Shown here: piece after piece, positions 1-8,574 of the stretch
How the letters are laid out: each line of letters starts with the position of its first letter
Numbering within the stretch: position 1 is the first letter of the stretch
Translations under genes and position numbers: made by a program
Source of the DNA: Bacteroidales bacterium
Lineage (GTDB): Bacteria > Bacteroidota > Bacteroidia > Bacteroidales > UBA7960
Direction: 5' to 3'
Assembly: GCA_007131245.1 (NCBI GenBank)
Contig: SLQX01000089.1
Span: forward strand, 1 to 54,078
Length of the DNA stretch: 54,078 nt
Notes under the pieces: model-generated
What the model was told of the DNA's origin: nothing
The model's input: only the letters and a program-made list of their open reading frames with translations
Database searches by the model: none

Positions 1-1434
1 AATATTTTTGGCAAAGGCAAAATCAGGGATACCAAATCCATAGAGTGAATCTGGGTTTAGGTAGCGGTCAGAACTTTGGATAACTGCCTGCCTTATGTCA
101 TCATTTGTTGCCATGGGAAACATTTGCCATAAGCATGCAGCCAGGGAAGCCACCACAGGAGAGGAAAAGGATGTGCCATTGGCATATGATACAGCTCCCA
201 GGTAGTTTATAACTGAAACACCTTGTGCCTGGGCCATAATTTCAGGTTTAATTCTGCCATCATAGCTGGGTCCTATGGAGCTGAACCCGACTCTGCTACC
301 CTGCTCATCGGTGCCACCTACAGACAAAACGCCGATTGCGTCGGCAGGAGAACCGATATATCGCCAGTTTTGCGCACCATAATTACCGCCACTGCTCACC
401 ACGAGCATGCCTCTATCTGAAGCCATATTTGCTGCACGTGCTACTACAGTAGTTTGTCCATCCATGTCAGCATAGGTGTAGTTTTGCAATGAATCATCAA
501 AAACCGTATAACCTAATGACGAATTGATGATGTCGGCTCCCACGCTATCAGCAAATTCGGCTCCAGCCAGCCAGTTGTATTCTTCTATGCGATACTCAGA
601 TGCAGCATCTTCAGTTCGCAGTAACCAGTAGGATGCTTCTATAGCAGCACCTGAAAAGGTTTCCGGTAGATGACCCGCCATTACTGATAATACATATGTG
701 CCATGGGCATGTCCCTGGTATAGTTTTGCTTTGGATTGCACAAAATCATAATATCCCAGTAGTCGGTTTTGTTCTCTTAGCCACTGAAATGCTTCCAGGC
801 TGTCCGTATTTCTGTATCCCGCATCTAACAAAGCGATTACGATATCTTTACCCGCATAGCCTTTATTATGTAAAGCATCACCTCTGAGCATCGTGGTTTG
901 ATTTTCAGCTTCTCCATAGGCAGGGTAATCGGCCCAGCTACCGGAAATGGGAAATGGAAAACTCCCAAACGCTCGGTCAAGGGTGTATTGTGACATAAAC
1001 TTCATTGGGTATTGGGTGCACCCCATCGACTGAACAGGCACAATTGGAGTTATTGTATCTGCGGGTAAAGGTTTTACAATTTCTGTTCGGAAAACAAAAT
1101 CATGATGCTCAATCAAGTCCACCGAGCTTTGGCTTTTTGTTTTAAGCAATACTCCATTAAACCAACGGCTGGTGTAGTAAAGCTGTAGTGTAGTATCTGA
1201 TAGTAATAACTCAATATAACCCGGTGAAACAGGCAAATCATAAAAGTCAAGAGATATGTTCTGTTTCAGTCTCCGTTCAATAGCTCTTTCCGACAAAAAC
1301 TCATGTGGCCTGCTCAGGCTGTAAGGCGAAGATTCCTTATCCTTAAACTCTACCCACACCATTACAGCGGTATCTGCCCTGGCAGCGGCAAAACTAAAAA
1401 TAAGTATTATGATTGTTACAAACCTGATTACCAT
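1..1434 (-). CDS. S8 (subtilisin-like) serine peptidase, C-terminus outside window
   Basis: The frame is open from an ATG at 1434 to the window edge, so the 478 residues seen are the N-terminal part only. Residues 1-20 form a signal peptide. A prodomain-like region follows, then the peptidase domain with the full catalytic triad: Asp204 in LLDAGY, His244 in GHAHGTYV and Ser422 in NGTSFSSP. It should cleave proteins outside the cytoplasm. Bacteroidota relatives often carry a C-terminal T9SS sorting domain, but that part is not visible here. The start lies 19 bp after the stop of the lipoprotein gene upstream, so the two are probably co-transcribed. Family assignment is secure; the substrate is unknown. 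Confidence 0.93.
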   Translation of the reverse strand, partial: MVIRFVTIIILIFSFAAARADTAVMVWVEFKDKESSPYSLSRPHEFLSERAIERRLKQNISLDFYDLPVSPGYIELLLSDTTLQLYYTSRWFNGVLLKTKSQSSVDLIEHHDFVFRTEIVKPLPADTITPIVPVQSMGCTQYPMKFMSQYTLDRAFGSFPFPISGSWADYPAYGEAENQTTMLRGDALHNKGYAGKDIVIALLDAGYRNTDSLEAFQWLREQNRLLGYYDFVQSKAKLYQGHAHGTYVLSVMAGHLPETFSGAAIEASYWLLRTEDAASEYRIEEYNWLAGAEFADSVGADIINSSLGYTVFDDSLQNYTYADMDGQTTVVARAANMASDRGMLVVSSGGNYGAQNWRYIGSPADAIGVLSVGGTDEQGSRVGFSSIGPSYDGRIKPEIMAQAQGVSVINYLGAVSYANGTSFSSPVVASLAACLWQMFPMATNDDIRQAVIQSSDRYLNPDSLYGFGIPDFAFAKNI

Positions 1435-1453
1435 AAAGGTTCTTTTCAATAAG

Positions 1454-2185
1454 TTATCTGAATGTCATTTCATCCTGAAACAGGTTTTCATCAATCCCAT
1501 AATCAACAAGGGTATAAGTATAATCCACTCCTCGTATAATTGTTCCATCCACTTCTTTTTCCAGTTCCTTATATTTTCTTATAACCATACCTACATGCTT
1601 TGAATATATCTCATACTTAAGCTCTTCACCAATCAGGGTTTGGAAATCGATATGCAGCACAGTAAGGGTCGAGTCGAGCTTGTGGTTGGGTAAATCAATG
1701 GGCTGGTGTATTTGGGTAACTGTATATGGTTTTTCTTCCCGGGTATTGTAGGCATTGCCATCCCACCTCTGGTTTTCTTTTAGCGGAAAAGCCAGTTTAA
1801 CGTATGTAATGTTCTCTTCCGTTTTTTTTGCTTTGTTATCCAAAAGCACAGAGTTCCATATATTTTTCATTTTCCATTGCTGACCATCATTTTTTCTCCA
1901 AAATCTTTCCAGACGCATAGCTTCTTCATCCTGGCTGTTGATATAAGTTTCTTTGTTCCACTCCAACACCTGGTATTGGTAGTGAAAAATTTCACCCAAA
2001 AAATCATCATAGACTGTTGAGTCAACATCATAAATTATCCACTTTCCTGGCGTTTGCCCAAAGTATTCCTGGCCCATAAAAACCGGTGGGGCATCTTCTG
2101 TTTCACAAGCGAAAAAAATCATTGCAAAAGCTGGTAGAAGAATAAAGGTGTTCAAGCTGCTTATGTCAAAATTTCGGAGTACCAT
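1454..2185 (-). CDS. Hypothetical lipoprotein
   Basis: The 243-residue protein starts at the ATG at 2185. That start puts a signal peptide directly before a lipobox-like FFAC with the lipidated Cys followed by ETED. An in-frame ATG further upstream (2263) would add 26 residues before the signal peptide and is less likely. The mature part is rich in charged and aromatic residues and I do not recognise a named domain. The gene sits just upstream of, and on the same strand as, the S8 peptidase with a 19-bp gap. It may therefore be an accessory lipoprotein of that protease, but this is only inferred from position. Confidence 0.75.
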   Translation of the reverse strand: MVLRNFDISSLNTFILLPAFAMIFFACETEDAPPVFMGQEYFGQTPGKWIIYDVDSTVYDDFLGEIFHYQYQVLEWNKETYINSQDEEAMRLERFWRKNDGQQWKMKNIWNSVLLDNKAKKTEENITYVKLAFPLKENQRWDGNAYNTREEKPYTVTQIHQPIDLPNHKLDSTLTVLHIDFQTLIGEELKYEIYSKHVGMVIRKYKELEKEVDGTIIRGVDYTYTLVDYGIDENLFQDEMTFR

Positions 2186-2380
2186 ATGGGGTAAAAATAC
2201 AAAATTTCTGAAAATAGAAAACATCACTGATAAACACCTTACCCCCATAACTTGCATGAGCAAGAGCCTGCCTATTCTTTTGATAAGTACAAAACACCTG
2301 TAAAGGGGGTCTTCGGGCTTATTTATTCAGGTTAACAAAACAATAACCTTTTGCTCAAAAACAACAATGAATTGGATAAA

Positions 2381-3178
2381 TCAGAACCCACCCGGAGAAA
2401 AGGAATCGTCATGCAAACTTGGGCCAGGACGTAATGGAATTGCCTCATCGTCTTCTTGTTCGATAAAAATCTCTTCATCTTCAACTTCTCCGTTATTATA
2501 AAAAATTCTTTTTTCTATATCCCCGGTTTTGGTATAAAAGGTCCATGTTTTATCAGCCAGATTTTCTTCATAAAAGCCTACCACTCTTCTCTGGCCTTCC
2601 GGGTAAAACACTTCATATCTGCCTTGGAGCTGGTCATGCTCGTAATAGGCTCTAATTTGCAGTTCACCATTGACAAAGTATCTTTCAAACAATCCATGCT
2701 GTTCTCCCCTGTGCCAGGTCTGTAGTTCAGCTTTTTGACCGTCATCATAATAGGTTTTCCAAATCCCGTGGTTAACCCCGTTTTGATAATAGTTTTCAAT
2801 GAGAAGGACTTCGTCTTCACTAAAGTATCTCCATAGACCTTCTTTCTGCTGATCAACAAAAAAACCTTCACCAAGGATAGCTCCATTGCGATGATAATAG
2901 GTGGCTTTAACACCTTCCTCTCCATCCTGGTGTATAAGCTCAGTTCTTAACTCACCCTGGGGGTAATAGTATTTAAAAACCCCTGTGGGCTCCCCATCCT
3001 TGAAATAACCCTCATAACGGATGGTTCCTCTTTCAAAATGGTCACGCCAATAGCCCTGTCGCTGTCCGTGTTCATCTATTTGGTTGATAGTGTCGGACTG
3101 GCCAGTAACTGATAATGCTACCAGCATCAGGGTAAAAGTAAAAATGGTTTGTACACTTAATGTTTCCAGTTTAATCAT
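2381..3178 (-). CDS. Exported MORN-repeat (YwqK-like) protein
   Basis: A 265-residue protein with an N-terminal signal peptide (about residues 1-26, ending VTGQ). It then carries at least seven tandem repeats of about 20-23 residues with the MORN/YwqK pattern, such as GYWRDHFERGTIRYEGYFKD and GLWRYFSEDE. Such repeats form extended beta-hairpin sheets. In Bacteroidota these proteins are common in the periplasm or on the surface and their function is mostly unknown; some are named 'YwqK family antitoxin' by similarity only. The acidic C-terminus (EDDEA) ends in a Gly/Pro-rich tail. No partner toxin is visible. It follows gmhB after 62 bp and could be read through from that operon. Confidence 0.8.
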   Translation of the reverse strand: MIKLETLSVQTIFTFTLMLVALSVTGQSDTINQIDEHGQRQGYWRDHFERGTIRYEGYFKDGEPTGVFKYYYPQGELRTELIHQDGEEGVKATYYHRNGAILGEGFFVDQQKEGLWRYFSEDEVLLIENYYQNGVNHGIWKTYYDDGQKAELQTWHRGEQHGLFERYFVNGELQIRAYYEHDQLQGRYEVFYPEGQRRVVGFYEENLADKTWTFYTKTGDIEKRIFYNNGEVEDEEIFIEQEDDEAIPLRPGPSLHDDSFSPGGF

Positions 3179-3240
3179 GGTATAAATAGCAACTTTAAAT
3201 TTTGGCTTGAAAAGTTTTTTTATGAACGGTGGTTCTAAAA

Positions 3241-3828
3241 TTAGATTGCAGGAGTGTCAGAAATTTTTGTTTTCAGATAATCAGAAAACTCCGTCAGGCT
3301 ATTGAAAGAAAAGTCGATCAGGCTGTCGTTCAGGATAAGTTCACGCTGGTCAAGTCCCACATAAACAGTAAGCATTTTTAAGCATTTACCAAACCTCATA
3401 TCGCTGATAGTATCCCCCACCATAACAGATTTGGAAAAATTGATTTGAGGAAACTCCTTTTTGGCCAGCAAACCCATGCCAGGTTTAGGTTTTCTGTAAA
3501 AGCTTTTTGCCTCTTTTAAGGCCGGACAATAGTAAATCCGGTCAATATGTCCCCCTTTTTCATGGATTTCTGCAAGCATTTTCTGATGAATCTTATCAAG
3601 GTGTTGCTCTGTCATTATCCCCTTGCCTATCCCCTGCTGGTTTGTAACGACCACTACCTGGCCAAAAACCTTTGAAAGCCAGGCAATGCTTTCACGAACT
3701 CCACCAATCCATTGAAAATCTTCGGGCTTCTTTACATAATCATTCAAAGGGCGTTCATTAATCACACCATCCCTGTCCAGAAAAAGGGTCCATGAATCAT
3801 CGGGTTGCAAATGCCGTATCTTTTTCAT
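3241..3828 (-). CDS. gmhB: HAD-IIIA phosphatase, GmhB-like (heptose bisphosphate phosphatase)
   Basis: A 195-residue HAD-superfamily phosphatase expected to remove the C7 phosphate of D-glycero-D-manno-heptose 1,7-bisphosphate. Visible motifs are the nucleophile/acid pair Asp18 and Asp20 in LFLDRDGVIN, motif II VVVTNQQGIGKG, Lys in RKPKPGM and the metal-binding MVGDTISDM. The zinc loop of classical GmhB (one Cys, one His, then two Cys before RKP) is reduced here to a single Cys101 in YYCPALKEAKSFYRKPKPGM. Its start overlaps the gmhA stop in an ATGA junction, so the two are translationally coupled. The neighbourhood (gmhA, two glycosyltransferases) supports a sugar-nucleotide role. No kinase or nucleotidyltransferase for the pathway is in the window. 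Confidence 0.82.
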   Translation of the reverse strand: MKKIRHLQPDDSWTLFLDRDGVINERPLNDYVKKPEDFQWIGGVRESIAWLSKVFGQVVVVTNQQGIGKGIMTEQHLDKIHQKMLAEIHEKGGHIDRIYYCPALKEAKSFYRKPKPGMGLLAKKEFPQINFSKSVMVGDTISDMRFGKCLKMLTVYVGLDQRELILNDSLIDFSFNSLTEFSDYLKTKISDTPAI

Positions 3829-4406
3829 CTTTTAGGGAAAAGCTTTTTTTCAATTTGCTCACACAATATATGACCAAGCATGATATGTGATTCTTGTATG
3901 CGGGGTGTCACTTCTGAAGGAACATTCAGGATGATGTCACAGTCATTTTTCATTTTCCCTCCGGATTGACCAGTCAGTCCGATTACCAGCATTTTTTTTT
4001 GTTTGGCCGCTTCGATGGCATGCAATATATTGGGTGAGTTTCCTGAAGTGGATAAGACAACAAGCACATCCCCCTCACACCCTGCGGCCTGAATCATTCG
4101 TGCAAACACTTGGTCATAACCATAGTCGTTGGCCACCGCCGTTACAAAGGAAGTGTTCACATGCAGAGCTTCAGCATTGAGTGGGGGGCGATCATAATAG
4201 AACCGACCTGAGAGTTCTGCTGCCAGGTGCTGGGCATCAGCCGCACTGCCCCCATTACCACAAAATAATACTTTGCCATTTTTTTTATACACCTGGATTA
4301 GCTTTTCAATGGCATGTTCCAGTGAGTGAATGAGAACGGGATTTTTCAAAATTTCGTTTTTCACAGCTATCGAATCCCTGATGTTTTGTAAAATTTCTTG
4401 TTGCAT
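3825..4406 (-). CDS. gmhA: Sedoheptulose-7-phosphate isomerase GmhA (SIS domain)
   Basis: A SIS-domain isomerase that converts sedoheptulose 7-phosphate to D-glycero-D-manno-heptose 7-phosphate, the first step of heptose nucleotide synthesis. Diagnostic segments are VLFCGNGGSAADAQHLAAEL, then LSTSGNSPN and the C-terminal helix ESHIMLGHILCEQIE. I chose the ATG at 4406 (193 residues), close to the family length of about 192. It also leaves 16 bp after the upstream stop. The in-frame ATG at 4460 would overlap the glycosyltransferase gene by 38 bp and add 18 unconserved residues. Third gene of a GT2-GT4-gmhA-gmhB operon. Confidence 0.9.
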   Translation of the reverse strand: MQQEILQNIRDSIAVKNEILKNPVLIHSLEHAIEKLIQVYKKNGKVLFCGNGGSAADAQHLAAELSGRFYYDRPPLNAEALHVNTSFVTAVANDYGYDQVFARMIQAAGCEGDVLVVLSTSGNSPNILHAIEAAKQKKMLVIGLTGQSGGKMKNDCDIILNVPSEVTPRIQESHIMLGHILCEQIEKKLFPKR

Positions 4407-4422
4407 GGCTGGGAGAAAATTA

Positions 4423-5562
4423 CTAAGATGGTTTTGCTGCCTGAAAAACAGCATTGACAAGATTTTTCCAGGAAAATCTTCCTTTCTGTGTTTGCACGCC
4501 TTTTGTTAAGTTTTCCAACATATTTTCCTTATAAATCTTTGCAATGGCTTTTGCTACTTCTCCTGCTTCAGGCTCTACCACCAACCCCGCCACATTGTGA
4601 GGTACCATTTCGGGCAATGCACCTTTGTTGGTTACGATCATGGGAACATCAAAATGGTAGGCAACTTGTGTGACGCCACTTTGGGTGGCATCCTTGTAAG
4701 GTTGCACCACAAGATCTGAAGCGCAAAAATAAGCAGCAACTTTATCATTTGAAATAAACTGTGTATGCAAGATGGTTTTTGTCCCTATACCTTTTTCACC
4801 AATAATTTTCAGGTAAGGCAAGTCAGATGAATAAAACTCCCCTGCCACAATCAACTTGACTGGTAAATCATCCATAGCGGGTTCTCCCATGGCTTTGAGC
4901 AATATGTCAAGCCCCTTATAATCCCTGATAAATCCAAAAAACAAGATATACCTGTAATCCGCAGATAGTTTTAATATTTTCAGGGCTTCATCCCGGGACA
5001 TCTTGTCTCCGAAATTATCATAGAGGGGGTGTGGTGAAAAAACCTTAGGTTTGTTTTTTTTGTCAAACTGCTCCAAATCCTTTAATACTGAACGGCTGAG
5101 TGTCACAAATCCATCACTCCTTTTTACAAAATAGCGTGTAAGGAATGTATCACCCGGCCTTTTTTCGTGGGGTATAATGTTATCGGCAATGGTCACAACC
5201 CGGGTCTTTTTATTTTTTTTCACCCGGGCAGCAATAGTTCCCAGGCAGGGAGCCATAAATGGCAGCCAGTAACGGATGACAAGTAAGTCAGCCATCTCTT
5301 TCCTGATTTCTTTAGCGGTTATCCACCAGTTTATGGGATTGATGCTGTTCACCCTCACTTTAATGGGGAGATTCAGGGGTGCGGGTCTTGTGGCATACTG
5401 TGTTTTGCCAGGAAATAAAAATCCCGGGTATTGCAAAGAAAAGGTATAGATGATAACTTCATGCCCAAGAGAGATGAACTCCTCGGCCAAACGTTCATTG
5501 AACGTGGATAAGCCACCTGCTCTGAGGGGGTATGCTGAGCCTAAAATGATGATTTTTGCCAA
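4423..5562 (-). CDS. Glycosyltransferase family 4
   Basis: A 379-residue GT-B glycosyltransferase. The N-terminal Rossmann half starts IIILGSAYPLRAGGLSTFNERL, the usual acceptor-side glycine-rich loop. The C-terminal half holds YILFFGFIRDYKGLDILLKA and the donor-binding stretch LVVQPYKDATQSGVTQVAYH followed by PMIVTNKGALPEMV. It transfers a sugar from a nucleotide donor to a lipid or glycan on the cytoplasmic face; donor and acceptor cannot be read from sequence. Its start overlaps the end of the GT2 gene by 22 bp, which indicates an operon. The link with gmhA and gmhB makes a heptose-containing glycan possible but unproven. Confidence 0.88.
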   Translation of the reverse strand: MAKIIILGSAYPLRAGGLSTFNERLAEEFISLGHEVIIYTFSLQYPGFLFPGKTQYATRPAPLNLPIKVRVNSINPINWWITAKEIRKEMADLLVIRYWLPFMAPCLGTIAARVKKNKKTRVVTIADNIIPHEKRPGDTFLTRYFVKRSDGFVTLSRSVLKDLEQFDKKNKPKVFSPHPLYDNFGDKMSRDEALKILKLSADYRYILFFGFIRDYKGLDILLKAMGEPAMDDLPVKLIVAGEFYSSDLPYLKIIGEKGIGTKTILHTQFISNDKVAAYFCASDLVVQPYKDATQSGVTQVAYHFDVPMIVTNKGALPEMVPHNVAGLVVEPEAGEVAKAIAKIYKENMLENLTKGVQTQKGRFSWKNLVNAVFQAAKPS

Positions 5563-6497
5563 TTGTCTTCCGTGGTTTTTTCTATTAAGTAATTGTTACG
5601 ATCGGGTGAGTTCCTGGATATTAAATCAGCCAAAAAGCCAGCCACAAATAACTGTGTACCCAAAATCATAGCCAGTAAACCAAAATAAAACAACGGCCGT
5701 TGGGTCATATGGTAGCCAGCCAAAAATATTTTGGCATAAACCAGGTATAGTGCAATAAAGAATCCGACGGTAAACAAAATGGTTCCGAACAGACCAAATA
5801 AATGCATAGGCTTACGGCCAAAGCGCAATACAAAGGTAATGGACATTAAATCCAAAAAGCCATTTAAAAACCTTTCTACCCCAAACTTTGTCTGGCCATA
5901 CTTGCGTTTTTGATGAAAAACCTCTTTCTCTCCAATATTTTTGAAACCAGCCCATTTTACCATAACCGGGATGTATCGGTGCATTTCGCCGTACACCTCA
6001 ATACTTTTTACCACTTCAACCCGGTATGCTTTCAATCCGCAGTTGAAGTCATGTAGCTTGATTCCGGTAACAAACCGTGTGGCCCAATTGTACAACTTTG
6101 TGGGAAAGGTTTTAGAAAAAGGATCGTGGCGTTTCCGTTTCCAACCACTCACTAAATCATAACCACCGTTTAAAACCATATCATAGAGTTCCGGAATTTC
6201 ATCGGGACTATCCTGCAAGTCTGCATCCATGGTTATTACTACCTGGCCGCAAACATAAGTGAATCCCACATTCAGTGCTGCAGACTTACCGTAATTGCGC
6301 CTGAACTTGATTGCCTTAACGATGTTGTAATCCTTTTTAAGCTGCTCTATTACTCTCCATGAACCATCGGTACTGCCATCATCTATAAGTATTACTTCGG
6401 TTTGATAACGGTCTTTAACTACCCGGTCTATCCAGCTTATCAATTCTGGTAAGGATTCTTCCTCATTATACAGGGGTATGACAATCGATAAATCCAT
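5541..6497 (-). CDS. GT2 family glycosyltransferase (polyprenyl-phosphate type), membrane-anchored
   Basis: A 318-residue GT-A enzyme of the DPM1/GtrB/ArnC type, which loads a sugar onto polyprenyl phosphate. Evidence: N-terminal LSIVIPLYNEEESLPEL, the nucleotide-binding LIDDGSTDGS, the metal-binding TMDADLQDSP and the acceptor-side FNCGLKAYR. Two C-terminal transmembrane helices (about residues 230-255 and 268-292) anchor it in the inner membrane. It is the first gene of the minus-strand glycan operon and has TAnnTTTG promoter elements about 70-85 bp upstream. The flipped sugar could be used by an integral-membrane transferase encoded elsewhere. The sugar is unknown. Confidence 0.9.
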   Translation of the reverse strand: MDLSIVIPLYNEEESLPELISWIDRVVKDRYQTEVILIDDGSTDGSWRVIEQLKKDYNIVKAIKFRRNYGKSAALNVGFTYVCGQVVITMDADLQDSPDEIPELYDMVLNGGYDLVSGWKRKRHDPFSKTFPTKLYNWATRFVTGIKLHDFNCGLKAYRVEVVKSIEVYGEMHRYIPVMVKWAGFKNIGEKEVFHQKRKYGQTKFGVERFLNGFLDLMSITFVLRFGRKPMHLFGLFGTILFTVGFFIALYLVYAKIFLAGYHMTQRPLFYFGLLAMILGTQLFVAGFLADLISRNSPDRNNYLIEKTTEDNWQKSSF

Positions 6498-6564
6498 GCA
6501 TGTTTCTTTTCTGAGACAAAATCAATACAAACTTCCATACGGTTGTCTGCGGTAAAATGGATGA

Positions 6565-6602
6565 CAAATGTACAAATTTATCGGGTATTAAAGAGTGGCA
6601 AA
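6565..6602 (-). promoter_or_regulatory. Promoter of the GT2-GT4-gmhA-gmhB operon
   Basis: On the minus strand two adjacent -7 matches are present, TAAATTTG (6580-6573) and TACATTTG (6572-6565). A TTTG box (6602-6599) lies 18 bp upstream of the first. This fits the Bacteroidota pattern TTTG-N19-21-TAnnTTTG with spacing one base short. Which -7 element is used cannot be decided. Confidence 0.5.
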
Positions 6603-6814
6603 GACTATAAATGATTTTCTCTTAACTGCTATAACTAAAGTCGTTTTTAAAGTGTTTGTTTGACAATGCACAATGAATTACAAAACTTTGTTAGCAAGTT
6701 TGTTTCTATTTTTCTTTTCTTCCAGGATTTTGCCTATCCCCTTGCTGACATGTATCTTTAATATTATTTAAACTTCTCCGGATTTACTATAAACAATAAA
6801 CCGTATTAATAAGT

Positions 6815-6822
6815 TACTTTTG
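6815..6822 (+). promoter_or_regulatory. -7 promoter element of MATE gene
   Basis: TACTTTTG matches the Bacteroidota -7 consensus TAnnTTTG. No clear -33 TTTG is seen. Transcription would start near 6829, leaving a leader of about 94 nt that contains the inverted repeat at 6867-6889. Confidence 0.45.
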
Positions 6823-6866
6823 CATTGGAATTATAGGAACAATCAATACCCGTGTTTTTGCCGCAC

Positions 6867-6889
6867 TACTTAAATCTTTACTTTAAGTA
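6867..6889. repeat. Perfect inverted repeat in MATE leader (operator or hairpin)
   Basis: TACTTAAA-N7-TTTAAGTA: two perfect 8-bp arms around a 7-bp spacer, centred 45 bp before the MATE start codon and downstream of the likely transcription start. The spacing suits a dimeric repressor site; as RNA it would form an AU-rich hairpin. Confidence 0.5.
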
Positions 6890-6922
6890 TGACTTGTTTA
6901 AAACTGTATATCACCTATACTA

Positions 6923-8299
6923 ATGCACGACTTAACCCGAGGCCCTGAAGGGAAACAAATCTTTATATTTGCATTACCCATGTTATTGGGAAATGTTTTT
7001 CAGCAGCTCTACCACATTGTGGATACCCTCATCATTGGGCATTATTTGGGTACTGAAGCCCTTGCTGCATCCGGAGCTTCCTTTCCCGTAATATTTGTGC
7101 TTATCAGTTTAATGATAGGTATAACAACCGGAATCAATGTCGTTATCAGCCAATACTTTGGTAGCAAAGATTATAAAAATGTTAAAAAAGCCATCGATAC
7201 CGCATTGATATTTCTCTTTGTATCTTCCATTGGTTTATCTATCCTGGGTTTGTTATTGAGCGAACATATTTTTCGCCTGATTGGATTACCCGAAGAACTT
7301 ATGAGCCAGGCCACGCAATATTTTAATGTATATGTGGCAGGTCTGATATTTATGTCAGGCTACAATGGGACTAGTGCCATACTACGCGGTATGGGCGACT
7401 CCAAAACACCCCTGTATTTTTTAATCATTGCCACATTTCTTAATATTGGTTTTGACTTGTTGTTTGTGGCCGTCTTCAAATGGGGTATTGCGGGTATATC
7501 CTTTGCTACAGTGCTGGCACAAGCCATCGCTTTCGGACTCTCGGTGATATACCTTAACCGCTACCACCCGTTGATTAAATTTAGTTTCAGTGGGTTAACC
7601 TTTAACACATATATCTTCAGACAAAGTCTGCGTATTGGTATACCTACAGGTCTGCAACATACCTTTGTTTCTATAGGAATGGCTGCATTGATGACCATCG
7701 TTAATATGTTTGGAACACCAACCATTGCAGCATACTCCATTGCCTGGAGAATAGATTCATTTGCCACTTTGCCTGCAATGAACTTTGGGATGGCCCTTTC
7801 TACCTTTGTGGGACAGAACATTGGCGCCAATAAAGTAGACAGGGTAAGAAGGGGGCTCATTTCCACCCTTAAAATGACAACCTCCTTTTCACTGGTGGTC
7901 ACTGTTATTGCCTGGACTTTCGGTAAGAACCTCATGGGCTTTTTTACCGACGATGTGGAAGTGATTGAAATTGGTTACAGCTATTTAACCACTGTTAGTT
8001 CATTTTATGTTGTATTTGGAGCTATGTTTATGATGCATGGCACCCTGCGGGGTGCAGGAGACACTTTAATCCCCATGTTTATTACACTTTTGTCCCTATG
8101 GGTGTTGCGCATCCCTTTTTCCTATTTTCTATCACAGGAAATGGGCGCAACAGGAATTTGGTGGGGCATTCCTATAGCCTGGACATTTGGCCTGATAGCT
8201 ACTTTTTCCTATTACAAAACGGGGCGATGGAAAAGAAAAGCGGTAGTAAAGCACCCGCATGTTGAAGCTGAAGACCTGGAAAAAGCCGACATCGAATAA
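6923..8299 (+). CDS. MATE family multidrug/Na+ (or H+) efflux transporter
   Basis: A 458-residue polytopic inner-membrane protein with about 12 predicted helices in two homologous halves. The family opening is visible in FALPMLLGNVFQQLYHIVDT, the usual N-terminal MATE motif. The second half has the matching FRQSLRIGIPTGLQHTF. It should export cationic drugs or metabolites by cation antiport. Length is normal and no residue loss stands out. The gene stands alone between a divergent glycan operon and a tRNA; the leader carries an inverted repeat that may bind a regulator. Substrate unknown. Confidence 0.92.
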   Translation: MHDLTRGPEGKQIFIFALPMLLGNVFQQLYHIVDTLIIGHYLGTEALAASGASFPVIFVLISLMIGITTGINVVISQYFGSKDYKNVKKAIDTALIFLFVSSIGLSILGLLLSEHIFRLIGLPEELMSQATQYFNVYVAGLIFMSGYNGTSAILRGMGDSKTPLYFLIIATFLNIGFDLLFVAVFKWGIAGISFATVLAQAIAFGLSVIYLNRYHPLIKFSFSGLTFNTYIFRQSLRIGIPTGLQHTFVSIGMAALMTIVNMFGTPTIAAYSIAWRIDSFATLPAMNFGMALSTFVGQNIGANKVDRVRRGLISTLKMTTSFSLVVTVIAWTFGKNLMGFFTDDVEVIEIGYSYLTTVSSFYVVFGAMFMMHGTLRGAGDTLIPMFITLLSLWVLRIPFSYFLSQEMGATGIWWGIPIAWTFGLIATFSYYKTGRWKRKAVVKHPHVEAEDLEKADIE

Positions 8300-8403
8300 A
8301 GACATGAAAGACCTACCCCTCTGAATGCTTTGCAGTTATTGCCTGAAAGACTCCCTGAAACGGTGATACGGTGAAAAAAATCCCCAAAAATTTGTTCGCG
8401 CTG

Positions 8404-8434
8404 TTTGTTGCTTAATAAAAAAGCTCTATCTTTG
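8404..8434 (+). promoter_or_regulatory. Promoter of tRNA-Arg
   Basis: TTTG at 8404-8407, a 19-bp spacer, then TATCTTTG at 8427-8434. This is a full match to the Bacteroidota sigma-70-type promoter, placed about 20 bp before the tRNA 5' end. Confidence 0.8.
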
Positions 8435-8454
8435 CAACCGCAAAACAAGGACAT

Positions 8455-8531
8455 GGCTCCGTAGCTTAACTGAATAGAGCACCTGACTACGGATCAGGAG
8501 GTTCCAGGTTTGAATCCTGGCGGAGTCACCA
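8455..8531 (+). tRNA. tRNA-Arg(ACG)
   Basis: A 77-nt cloverleaf with CCA encoded in the DNA. The acceptor stem pairs GGCTCCG with CGGAGTC. The D arm is GCTT/GAGC, the anticodon stem is CCTGA/TCAGG around the loop CTACGGA, giving anticodon ACG, and the T arm is CCAGG/CCTGG with loop TTTGAAT. It decodes CGN arginine codons, probably with A34 edited to inosine. It has its own promoter upstream and an intrinsic terminator 10 bp downstream. I see no duplicated tRNA 3' end nearby that would mark an integrated element. Confidence 0.97.
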
Positions 8532-8540
8532 CATAATGAA

Positions 8541-8574
8541 CCACTTACAGTAATATATTGTAAGTGGTTTTTTT
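8541..8574 (+). terminator. Intrinsic terminator of tRNA-Arg
   Basis: A perfect 9-bp stem (CCACTTACA / TGTAAGTGG) with a 9-nt loop, followed at once by seven T. Confidence 0.9.

Larger units (their letters stand above)
6498..6922. other. 425-bp divergent intergenic region between GT2 operon and MATE gene
   Basis: No credible gene is seen here. The region is AT-rich and holds the minus-strand GT2 promoter elements (6565-6602), a plus-strand -7 element for the MATE gene (6815-6822) and a perfect inverted repeat at 6867-6889 in the MATE leader. Confidence 0.7.

Noticed and set aside
223-887. Plus-strand open frames within the S8 peptidase gene
   Set aside because: They are antisense to a frame with a full catalytic triad and have no coding character of their own.
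2381-3178. MORN-repeat protein as the antitoxin of a toxin-antitoxin pair
   Set aside because: It is exported (signal peptide), no small toxin gene is adjacent, and the antitoxin name for this repeat family rests on similarity only.
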